In this document: positions 8,380-15,984 of the stretch, one piece after another
Layout: each line of letters opens with the position of its first letter
How positions within the stretch are numbered: the first letter of the stretch is position 1
DNA from: Spyradosoma sp004558035
Lineage (GTDB): Bacteria; Verrucomicrobiota; Verrucomicrobiia; Opitutales; UBA953
Reading direction: 5' to 3'
DNA length: 64,000 nucleotides
NCBI RefSeq assembly: GCF_050314555.1
Contig: NZ_JBNPNH010000001.1
Coordinates: 430,715 to 494,714, forward strand
Position numbers and translations under genes: made by a program
Notes under the pieces: model-generated
Told to the model about the DNA's origin: nothing
Databases searched by the model: none
Seen by the model: only the letters and a program-made list of their open reading frames with translations

Positions 8380-9480
8380 TCAGAAGCTTGGCGGGAGCGC
8401 GAGCGTCAGCACGGAGGCGTGTTCGGGAACGACGCTTTCGCCGAGGAGGCGAAAGACGCCCGAATCCTCCCAGAAAATCTCCACTTCCGTTCCCGCGGGA
8501 AGCGCGGCGGAGAAATGCCGATTGAAGTCGGAAGAGGCATCGCGCGTTTCGCCCTCGGCGAGAATCTTTCCGCTCGCCTTTTCGACGAGGCGCACGCGCA
8601 CGGAAACGCGCCGTCCGGCGGCGTCGCGCAGGTCGAGAGCGAGGCGCGGGAGCGCGGGCGCGGCGTCCGCGGGAGCATAGCGCGCCGTGACGTCGCGCGC
8701 GGGAACGGGCGCGCGGACGTCGTCCGCTTCGCGCCAGGCGGCGGGAAAGCGCGTTCCCGTCGGCGCCCAGGCGGTCGCGTAAATCGCGTATTCGGACGCG
8801 GCGACGGCCTCGCGCGCGTCGTCGGCGAACCAGAGCTCGTCCGCCTTCGGCGAGTCGAAGGCGCCGATCGCGCGCCACGCGCCGCGGTCCCAGATCTCCA
8901 CCCAGGTGTGATTGCCGGGCTTGCGGCGCCAGCGGCAGCCGACGAGCCGCGCGGGAACGCCGACGGCGCGGCACGCGTCCGCGAGCAGAATCGAAAGCCC
9001 CGTGCACGACGCGACGCCGAGGCGCATCGAATGAAAAGGCGACTGGTCCGGGCGCTCGCGTCCGGGGCCGTAAACGACGCCGAGCGTCTTCCAGATTTCC
9101 CGGTTCAGCGTTTCCGCCGCCTCGGTCGCGTTCCCGCAGCGCGCGACGAGCGGCAGAAAGCGCTCGCGGAAAAGCGGCCGCCAGCGTTCAGGCGCCTCGC
9201 CGACCGAAGAATACGGCAGGACGGCGTCGAAGAAAACGTCCTCGGGCACGCCGCGCGCCCACGGCGCCGCGTCGCGCGTCTCCAGGGCGAGCCTCCAGTT
9301 TTCGCGCAGAAAATCTTCGGAGACGAGCGCGCGGTCCTGCGCGGGAACGTTGTCCGCGAGAAAGCGCCAGGCGCGTTCGGCGAAGTCTTCGGAAACTTCC
9401 GCGCGCGCGGCGGGAACGCCGGCGAAGCACGCCGCCGCGCAAAGCCCGAAAAAGGCGAAGACCGTCCGCGCGAAATTCAT
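8380..9480 (-). CDS. Exported transglutaminase-like protein
   Basis: The 366-residue protein has a signal peptide (MNFARTVFAFFGLCAAACFA, cleavage near AARA) and a transglutaminase/protease-like core. The catalytic Cys is in GVASCTGLSILLADACRAVG, the His in NHTWVEIWDRG and the Asp in GAFDSP. The C-terminal 100 residues look like a beta-rich carbohydrate-binding or Ig-like module. It probably acts in the periplasm on protein or peptidoglycan; the substrate is unknown. The spacing of 3-8 bp to both neighbours indicates one operon. Confidence 0.8.
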   Translation of the reverse strand: MNFARTVFAFFGLCAAACFAGVPAARAEVSEDFAERAWRFLADNVPAQDRALVSEDFLRENWRLALETRDAAPWARGVPEDVFFDAVLPYSSVGEAPERWRPLFRERFLPLVARCGNATEAAETLNREIWKTLGVVYGPGRERPDQSPFHSMRLGVASCTGLSILLADACRAVGVPARLVGCRWRRKPGNHTWVEIWDRGAWRAIGAFDSPKADELWFADDAREAVAASEYAIYATAWAPTGTRFPAAWREADDVRAPVPARDVTARYAPADAAPALPRLALDLRDAAGRRVSVRVRLVEKASGKILAEGETRDASSDFNRHFSAALPAGTEVEIFWEDSGVFRLLGESVVPEHASVLTLALPPSF

Positions 9481-9483
9481 CGT

Positions 9484-10824
9484 TCAGGCGTGCGTGAATT
9501 CCCAGACTTTCGACGAATCCACCGACGATTCGAAGGTGAGCTTGCGGCGCACGGCGCGCCCCATGTGGATGTTCATCAGCCCGCGGGAACGCAGGTCCGG
9601 CAGGTGTTCGGGCTTCACGCCGCCGCCGACGCGCAGACGCACGGGCGCGCGCGGCAGCAGGTCGAGCGTCGGCGAAACCGTCGTGAGAATCGAGGCGACC
9701 TTCAGCCGCGCCAGCTGCGCGTAGGCGGCGACGGGATCGTTCGCCTGCTCGAAGGCGCGGTTGAAGGAAATCTTCAGCGTTCCCGCGACCTCGATCAGGC
9801 GCCGCAGCCGCTCGACGTCGACGTTCCCGTCCGCCGTCAGCACGCCGACGGAAATGCCTTCCGCCTTGGTCTCGCGCGCGACGTAGGCGACGTCGTCGAG
9901 CATCGTCGCGAACTCGTCTTCGGTATAGACGAAATCGCGGTCCGTCGGGCGGATCATCACGGAAACGGGCAGCCGGCTCTGCGCGCAGGCGTCGCGCATC
10001 AGCGCGCGGTCCGGCGTAAGCCCGCCGAGTTCCGGCGCGGAACAGAGCTCCACCGCCGCGGCGTCGGAGTCGTTGATTTCGGCGATGTCGCTCATCGAGG
10101 CGGCGACGACCTGCAGATTGAAGCAGCCGACGCCTTCGGAGGGCGTCTTGCCGAAATCGCGCCAGACGCGGCTGTCGTTCTCGTCGTATTCGGCGACGTC
10201 GCGGCGCAGCACGGGAAGCGTCCAGTGGCGCGTCATCGCGATGCCGCGCAGGGCGATGACGCTCAGCGCGGTGACGATCTGCGTCGTGACGGAATCGAGC
10301 CCGAGCGCGACGCAGCCGACGTAGACGAGCCCGCCGAAGACGCACGCGAGCGCGTAGATGTCCTTGCGGAAGACGAGCGGCTCGACGTTGATGAAGATGT
10401 CGCGGAAGACGCCGCCGCCCGCGCCCGTCACCATGCCCATCAGGATCGCGACCCAGATCGGGAAGCCGCACGCGAGCGTCTTTTCTATGCCGACGACCGT
10501 GAAGAGCCCGAGCCCGATCGCGTCGAAGATGAAGATCGTGTCGTTCATCCGCAGCAGGTAGCGCCCGAGCGCCGAGACGAGCGCGAGCGCGAAAAGCACG
10601 ACGAGCAGATACGTGAAGCCGCCTTCCCAGAACGGCGTCTTCGACTGCATCCAGAACGGCGTCTGCCCGAGCATGATGTCGCGCAGCGTGCCGCCGCCGC
10701 AGCCCGTGGCGAAACCGACGACCATCGCGCCGAAGAGGTCGAAGCGTTTGGCGGACGCGCGGCGGATGCCGCTGATCGCGAAGGCGAACGTGCCGAGGTA
10801 ATCGATGAATAAGGTGAAGGTCAT
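9484..10824 (-). CDS. TRIC/YicG-type membrane protein fused to CutC
   Basis: One uninterrupted 446-residue frame joins two families. Residues 1 to about 205 form a YicG/TRIC (UPF0126) cation-channel-like domain with six to seven hydrophobic segments and two glycine-rich repeats, GFATGCGGGTLRDIMLG and GMVTGAGGGVFRDIF. After a hydrophilic linker, residues from about 233 are CutC, with the matching barrel segments VELCSAPELGGLTPDRALM, PVSVMIRPTDRDFVYTEDEF, ADGNVD and FNRAFEQANDP. CutC was linked to copper homeostasis in E. coli, although that role is debated. The fusion ties a soluble barrel to the membrane. I do not recall this architecture. Confidence 0.88.
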   Translation of the reverse strand: MTFTLFIDYLGTFAFAISGIRRASAKRFDLFGAMVVGFATGCGGGTLRDIMLGQTPFWMQSKTPFWEGGFTYLLVVLFALALVSALGRYLLRMNDTIFIFDAIGLGLFTVVGIEKTLACGFPIWVAILMGMVTGAGGGVFRDIFINVEPLVFRKDIYALACVFGGLVYVGCVALGLDSVTTQIVTALSVIALRGIAMTRHWTLPVLRRDVAEYDENDSRVWRDFGKTPSEGVGCFNLQVVAASMSDIAEINDSDAAAVELCSAPELGGLTPDRALMRDACAQSRLPVSVMIRPTDRDFVYTEDEFATMLDDVAYVARETKAEGISVGVLTADGNVDVERLRRLIEVAGTLKISFNRAFEQANDPVAAYAQLARLKVASILTTVSPTLDLLPRAPVRLRVGGGVKPEHLPDLRSRGLMNIHMGRAVRRKLTFESSVDSSKVWEFTHA

Positions 10825-10913
10825 GCGGAGAGGGGAAAAGGTTCGGAGGGTAAAAGGTCAGAAGGCGGACCGGCGGCGGGCGGCGGGAAGCGCGGAAATC
10901 GGTTCTTCCCGCC

Positions 10914-12797
10914 TCATCGCAGAAATTCCGCGACGGCGTCGAACGCGCGCGCGGCGGGAACGCCCTCGATGTCCGCTCCGCCGGTCGGCGGGCAGCCCTC
11001 GGGCTGGAGAATCTTCACGGGCGCGTCGAAGATTGGACCCGTGCGCACGGGATTCGTCGGCCCGAAGACGCCGACCACGGGAACGCCGAGCATGTTCGCC
11101 AGGTGCATGCCGCCGGTGTCGTTCCCGCAGATCACGCGGCAGGACGCGAGCTCGCGCATGTAGGTCGGCAGATCGGTCTTGCCGGCGCGGTCCACGACTT
11201 TTTCGTCCTGCCCTTCCGCGACGCGCGCGGTGATGGCGCCGTCCTTCGCCGTGCCGAAGAGGCAGATCTCGACGTCCGGGAACGCTTCGCGGACGAGCGC
11301 GATCAGCTCGCGCCAGCGCCCGACGCTCCAGCGTTTTTCCGGAGAATTTTCCGTGCCGCAGATGAGCCCGAGGCGTTTCTTCTTTTCCGCGGCGATCGCG
11401 ATCGGCGAAGCGTCGAGCGGCGCGAGCAGCCCGCACGACTCGCGCAGCCAGCGTTCCCAGACGCGCGTCTGGTGGACTTTCGTCAGATCCAGATCCGCAG
11501 GAACGCGCCACTTCTTCGTGAGCAGCGGGCGCGGATGCCCGGGCCGCACCATGCCGAAGCGACGCGGCGCGCCCATGAGCAGCGCCTCGAGATCGCCGCG
11601 CAGCGAGTTCGTGAAAAGCAGGTACTGGTCCGGATACTCCGCGCGCAGCGAGCGGCAGAATTTCCAGTAGCCCTTGCCCTTGGGCGGGAGCGCGACGAGG
11701 CGGTCGGCGACGCCGAGCGGCTCCAGCATCGGCAGAAAATGCTTCCGCGCGAGCAGCGTGATTTCCGTGTCCGGACGCGCAGCGCGGATCGCCCGGATCA
11801 GCGGGAACGCCATCACGACGTCGCCGAGCCAGTTCGGCAGGCGGATCCACAGGCGTTTGCCGCGCGGCAGTTCCGCGAGCCCGCGCGCCGCGAGCGTCTC
11901 CGGCAGAATGCTCTTGCGGTGTTCGAGATTGAAGCCTTCGAGCCCTTTCCAGCGATCGTGCATCCAGAGCCAGTCCGCGCAGAGGTCGTCGCTCTCGGCG
12001 AGCTTCGCCTCCAGCCAGCGGTCGAGCGCGACTGTGCAGTCCGCGATCGTGCGCCGCGCGGGCTTCAGCCGCTCGACGACGACGCGCCCCCGCCAGAAGC
12101 CTTCGCGGCGGCAGTACACGGCGACCAGCTCGGAGTTCGGCTTGCCCGCCGCGAGCGTTCCCGCCAGCGTGCTCGACGTGACGACGCGGTTGCCGAAAAG
12201 CGAGAGCGCGCCGCGGCGCTTGCCCGCGCTCTGGTCGAAGAGCACGCACACGATGCCGTTGCGGTCGAGAAAGGAAATCGCCTGCGTCAACCCCTTTTTG
12301 CGCGAAAGCAGACGGAAGCCGAAGCGTTCCCGCGTCGCCTTCACCCAACGCTCGATCGCGGGAGCGTCGAACGGCCGATAAAAGACGCCGCAGTCGCGCC
12401 CGCGCACGCTCTCGGAGAAGACGGGAATCATCGTCAGCGCCTCCATCAGCGAAAAATGCGGCACGCCGGCGACGACCGGCACGTTTTCGGCGACGATGGC
12501 GTCGACGACGGACGTGTCCATCGAAAAATTGCGCCGGATGCGCGCCTCCGAAAAATGAGGCGACGCCAGCACGAACATGCCCATCTCCACCATGCGGCAC
12601 GCGCTTTCGCGCGCGATCGCGCGGCGCTCCGCCTCCGTCTTTTCCGGGAAACAGTGGTGCAGGTTGCGCAGCATCAGCGCGCGGCGGGAACGCATCAGCA
12701 GAAAGACCGCGTTCCCGAGCAGGCGGGCGAGAAGCGCCGCGACGCGTTCCGGCAGCGCCGCCGTGAAGAAACCGAGCAGACGAATGAGAACGCTCAT
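10914..12797 (-). CDS. Lipid A acyltransferase (LpxL/HtrB-like) fused to a family 9 heptosyltransferase
   Basis: This 627-residue protein has two LPS domains. Residues 1 to about 290 are an LpxL/HtrB-type acyltransferase: a membrane-proximal N-terminus, the HX4E motif in VPHFSLMEAL, and a typical DWLWMHDRWK end. Residues from about 305 are a GT9 (WaaF-like) domain, with LWIRLPNWLGDVVMAFPLIR, GTENSPEKRWS and the ADP-sugar site ICGNDTGGMHLANMLGVPVV. Its ATG overlaps the stop of the Kdo transferase gene (ATGA), so the two are translationally coupled. Together they would add Kdo, an acyl chain and a heptose or similar sugar to lipid A. Confidence 0.9.
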   Translation of the reverse strand: MSVLIRLLGFFTAALPERVAALLARLLGNAVFLLMRSRRALMLRNLHHCFPEKTEAERRAIARESACRMVEMGMFVLASPHFSEARIRRNFSMDTSVVDAIVAENVPVVAGVPHFSLMEALTMIPVFSESVRGRDCGVFYRPFDAPAIERWVKATRERFGFRLLSRKKGLTQAISFLDRNGIVCVLFDQSAGKRRGALSLFGNRVVTSSTLAGTLAAGKPNSELVAVYCRREGFWRGRVVVERLKPARRTIADCTVALDRWLEAKLAESDDLCADWLWMHDRWKGLEGFNLEHRKSILPETLAARGLAELPRGKRLWIRLPNWLGDVVMAFPLIRAIRAARPDTEITLLARKHFLPMLEPLGVADRLVALPPKGKGYWKFCRSLRAEYPDQYLLFTNSLRGDLEALLMGAPRRFGMVRPGHPRPLLTKKWRVPADLDLTKVHQTRVWERWLRESCGLLAPLDASPIAIAAEKKKRLGLICGTENSPEKRWSVGRWRELIALVREAFPDVEICLFGTAKDGAITARVAEGQDEKVVDRAGKTDLPTYMRELASCRVICGNDTGGMHLANMLGVPVVGVFGPTNPVRTGPIFDAPVKILQPEGCPPTGGADIEGVPAARAFDAVAEFLR

Positions 12798-14110
12798 CGC
12801 ACTCCCTCCGTGATTTCGCGGATTTTTTCGAGCACGCGCGCGGTCGCGCCCTGGTTGTCGGCGTGCCATTTGCGCTCGCGCTCGGACATGCGCGCGCGCG
12901 CCGCGTCGTCCTTGAGCAGGCGGCGCAGCGTCTCCGCCGCTTCGTTCCCGTCGCGCACCTTGATCGCCGCGCCGATGTCCTCGAGCATGCGGCAGACGTC
13001 CTTGAAATTGCTCATCTCCGTGCCGTAAACGAGCGGCACGCCCGCGGCGGCGCACTCGATCGGCGTCTGCCCGCCCTTGTTCGGCGGCAGGCTTTTGCCG
13101 ACGAAGGCGACGGACGCCGCCTGCGTCAGCCGCCGCAGCTCGCCCGTCGTGTCCGCGACGCAGACGTCCGCGTCCGCGGGAACGTCCGCCGGCGCCGTCT
13201 TCGAGCGCAGATACCAGCGGAACTCGCTCTTCTCGAGCAGGGCGACGATCTCCGCGCGGCGTTCCGCGTGGCGAGGCACGACGAGCAGCTTCAGCGCGGG
13301 ATCGTCCGCGCGCGCGCGGCGGAACGCGTCGAGCACGACCTCTTCTTCGCCCGGCCAGGTGGACGAACCGAGCAGCACCGCGCCCGCCTTCCCGGTCGGC
13401 GCGCTCGGCGCGAAAAGCTCGCGGTAGAGCGCCGCCTTCTCCGCGTCGGAGAAAGCCCCGCCGCCCGCGGCGTCGAATTTCATGTTGCCCGTCAGCGCGA
13501 GCTTCGTCTCGGGAACGCCGAGCGCGCGGAAGCGCTCGAAGTCGTTGCGCGTTCCCGCGCAGACGAAATCGACGAGCCCGAAGACGCGCCGCGCGATGCG
13601 TCCCGCCGCGCGGTAGCGCCGGAAGGATCTGTCCGAAAGCCGCGCGTTCACGAGCAGCACGGGAACGCCGCGCGCGCGCGCCTGATGCAGGTGCTCGGGC
13701 CAGAGCTCGCCTTCCATCAGCACGACGAGCGTCGGGTCGAAGCGCCGCCACGCCTTCGCCGAAAACGGCCAGAAGTCGATCGGAAAACACGCGTAGGCGG
13801 AGACGAGATCCGCGTATTTTTCGCGGATGATCTTGTAGGCGGTGCTCGTCGTCGTCGTCAGCACGACTTCCGTGTCGCCGCGTTCCTTGAGCTTTCGGAG
13901 CAGCGGCGCGACGGCCTCCGTCTCGCCGACGGAAACGGCCTGTATCCAAATGCGCTTCACGCCTTCGCGGCGAGGCGGCAGCGCGGGAACGTTCCCGAAA
14001 CGGTGCGAAAAATCCTTGCCGTAGCCGCCGCGCTTGAGCATGCGTCCGACGAAGTACGGGCTCATCGCCAAAAGAAACGGGAGAATGAAGATGCGGTAAA
14101 TCCAAATCAT
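12794..14110 (-). CDS. waaA: 3-deoxy-D-manno-octulosonic acid (Kdo) transferase
   Basis: The 438-residue enzyme transfers Kdo from CMP-Kdo to the lipid A precursor at the inner membrane. There is an N-terminal membrane anchor, then the GT30 pattern VSVGETEAVAPLLRKL, VLMEGELWPEHL (catalytic Glu), GNMKFDA, LGSSTWPGEEE and VGKSLPPNKGGQTPIECAA. The ATG at 14110 has a good promoter 21 bp upstream. The stop overlaps the start of the acyltransferase-heptosyltransferase gene. Confidence 0.95.
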   Translation of the reverse strand: MIWIYRIFILPFLLAMSPYFVGRMLKRGGYGKDFSHRFGNVPALPPRREGVKRIWIQAVSVGETEAVAPLLRKLKERGDTEVVLTTTTSTAYKIIREKYADLVSAYACFPIDFWPFSAKAWRRFDPTLVVLMEGELWPEHLHQARARGVPVLLVNARLSDRSFRRYRAAGRIARRVFGLVDFVCAGTRNDFERFRALGVPETKLALTGNMKFDAAGGGAFSDAEKAALYRELFAPSAPTGKAGAVLLGSSTWPGEEEVVLDAFRRARADDPALKLLVVPRHAERRAEIVALLEKSEFRWYLRSKTAPADVPADADVCVADTTGELRRLTQAASVAFVGKSLPPNKGGQTPIECAAAGVPLVYGTEMSNFKDVCRMLEDIGAAIKVRDGNEAAETLRRLLKDDAARARMSERERKWHADNQGATARVLEKIREITEGVR

Positions 14111-14130
14111 GGGAAAGACGAATTTCCCGC

Positions 14131-14159
14131 AATTTATCGTTCCCGCGCCCTCCGCGCAA
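14131..14159 (-). promoter_or_regulatory. Promoter for the Kdo transferase operon
   Basis: Read on minus, TTGCGC (14154-14159), a 17-bp spacer and TAAATT (14131-14136) form a -35/-10 pair about 20 bp before the waaA start. The spacer contains GCGGGAACGA, a copy of the dispersed motif right next to the -10 box, as also seen for pyrC, fba, thiD and rsmI. Confidence 0.55.
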
Positions 14160-14194
14160 TGCGAGAATGCGTCCCCGGACCGCGGGCGTTTTTT

Positions 14195-14968
14195 TCAGCG
14201 CGGCGGCGTGTGGCGCGTCCACGTCCCCGAGCGCGCGGCGGCGACGGCGAGCGCGACCGCGACCGCCGTTTCCGTGCGCAGCACGCGCGCGCCCAGATGC
14301 GCGAAGACGAAGCCGCGTTCCCGCAGCGCGCGCCGCTCGGCGTCCGTCCAGCCGCGTTCCGAGCCGATCGCGAACGCGCGCGGCGTTCCCGCGGGAAGCG
14401 GCGGGAAGGCGACGTCCGCGAGCGAGCTTTCCGCCTCGTACACGTCGAGCGCGAACGCCGCGCCCGCGGGGCTTTCGGCGAAGTCGGCGCAGGCTTCCGC
14501 AAGCGACGGGAAGAGCCGCGCGGGCGGCAGAAACGTCGTGCAGGTCTGTTCCGCAGCCTTGCGCAGGAGGGCGCGGAGCTCGTCGTTCCCGTCGCGCCAG
14601 AGCGAGCTCCGCGCGTAGGCGGGATCGCCGTTTTCGGTGACGAAAACGCGGATTTCGCGGCAGCCGATTTCGCCCGCGGCGGCGAAAATCTTCTTCATCG
14701 TCTGCGGGCGCGAAAGCCCGACGAGCAGACGGATCGGCGGCGAAAAAGCGTCCGCGGGAACGCCGCGTTCCCAGGCGACGGAGAAGGCGAAGCTCCCGTC
14801 GGGCTCCGCGGCTTCGACGGTCGCGATCCCGCGCGCGCCGTTTTCCGCGCCGCACCAGAACGTCGAGCCCGCGCGCGCCTTCAGCACGTCGCGGAGATGC
14901 GTCGCCGCCGGCGTTCCCGCGGCGAGACGCTGGCGCGGCTCCTCCGTTTCGAGCAGAATCAGATTCAT
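14195..14968 (-). CDS. rsmE: 16S rRNA (uracil1498-N3)-methyltransferase
   Basis: The 257-residue SPOUT methyltransferase modifies U1498 in the decoding site. The N-terminal part is PUA-like (HLRDVLKARAGSTFWCG). The knotted C-terminal half shows LVGLSRPQTMKKIFAAAGEIG, AEQTCTTFLPP, the cofactor loop AIGSERGWTDAE and GARVLRTETA. The start overlaps the stop of the DUF502 gene (ATGA). Confidence 0.93.
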   Translation of the reverse strand: MNLILLETEEPRQRLAAGTPAATHLRDVLKARAGSTFWCGAENGARGIATVEAAEPDGSFAFSVAWERGVPADAFSPPIRLLVGLSRPQTMKKIFAAAGEIGCREIRVFVTENGDPAYARSSLWRDGNDELRALLRKAAEQTCTTFLPPARLFPSLAEACADFAESPAGAAFALDVYEAESSLADVAFPPLPAGTPRAFAIGSERGWTDAERRALRERGFVFAHLGARVLRTETAVAVALAVAAARSGTWTRHTPPR

Positions 14969-15681
14969 GCGCGCGCCTCGCTTTCGGGCGTCGCGGAAGT
15001 TTCCGCGGCGTCGAGCAGATTCGCGGGCACGACGGCGCCGCCGGAGACGACGGTCTTCATCGCCTCGGCGACGGAGACGTCGAGAAAGCGCACGTCTTTC
15101 TCGGGCACGAAAATCATGTAGCCGCCGGTCGGATTCGGCGTCGTCGGCACGAAGAGATGGACAAGCTTTTCGCCCGTCATCGCGCAGAGCTTCGTCGGCT
15201 TCTCGCGCGTGAGAAACGCGAAGGTCCACGCGCCCGCGCGCGGAAATTCGACGAGCGCGACCTTGCTGAAGGTCTGCTTCTTGCCCGCACCGAAAGTGTC
15301 GATGACCTGCTTCACCGCGGCGTAAACGGAGCTCACCATCGGCAGACGGCGGAACACGCCGTCCAGCAGATTGAGAAACCATTTCCCGAAGACGTGGCGC
15401 GAAACGTGCCCGATGAGCACGAGAAACGCCGCCACGCAGAGCGCCGAAACCAGCGTCACGCCCGCGTGAAAGAACGGCGCGTCGCGCACGCCCGAAAGGT
15501 CGAACGCCTTGAGGACCGCCTCGAAGATGCCCCGCGCCGGCGCGGCGATGAGATTGACGAGCCAGACGATCAGGCACGCCGTGAGCGTCACCGGCAGACA
15601 GACGAAAAGCCCCGTGAAGAAAGCCTTGCGGAGCCAGGAGAAAAATCCCGCTTCATCGGGAGCGTTTTCGGAATCGTTCAT
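14965..15681 (-). CDS. DUF502 family membrane protein
   Basis: The 238-residue protein has two strong N-terminal transmembrane segments (FFTGLFVCLPVTLTACLIVW and the VSALCVAAFLVLI region). A conserved soluble part follows, with PMVSSVYAAVKQVIDTF, VEFPRAGAWTFAFLT and FVPTTPNPTGGYMIFVP, which are DUF502 hallmarks. The function is unknown; the family is related to plant COV proteins. It is the first gene of the rsmE pair. Confidence 0.88.
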   Translation of the reverse strand: MNDSENAPDEAGFFSWLRKAFFTGLFVCLPVTLTACLIVWLVNLIAAPARGIFEAVLKAFDLSGVRDAPFFHAGVTLVSALCVAAFLVLIGHVSRHVFGKWFLNLLDGVFRRLPMVSSVYAAVKQVIDTFGAGKKQTFSKVALVEFPRAGAWTFAFLTREKPTKLCAMTGEKLVHLFVPTTPNPTGGYMIFVPEKDVRFLDVSVAEAMKTVVSGGAVVPANLLDAAETSATPESEARA

Positions 15682-15984
15682 GCCGGAAATCTTGCCGTTC
15701 CGCCGCGTTCCCGCAAGCGATTTCCGCGGGAACGGGCGCGAAAGCGTTTCTGCTCCCGCGGCGGAAAAAAGACTCCGATTCGGAAGGCGGACGCGTATCC
15801 TTCTGAAAGCCTTGAAGCATTCGACGGCTCAAATCGGAGTCGCCGAAAATGCTCTGCGGCGAGCACGGAGAGTCAAACAAAAAGCCGCCGGAACGAGGAA
15901 ATGAATCCATAAATGGAGAACCCGAAAACGAGCCGCACCACACTTCCGACGGCGGGAAGAAGCTCGCGCGGAAAGCGGGAAAAG
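15682..15984. other. Intergenic stretch with a spaced inverted repeat
   Basis: I see no credible gene in these 303 bp. They contain two dispersed-motif copies at about 15707-15735 and a perfect 10-bp inverted repeat, GACTCCGATT at 15771-15780 and AATCGGAGTC at 15832-15841, with 51 bp between. The right side precedes the end of the DUF3137 gene, and no clear terminator was found. Confidence 0.4.
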
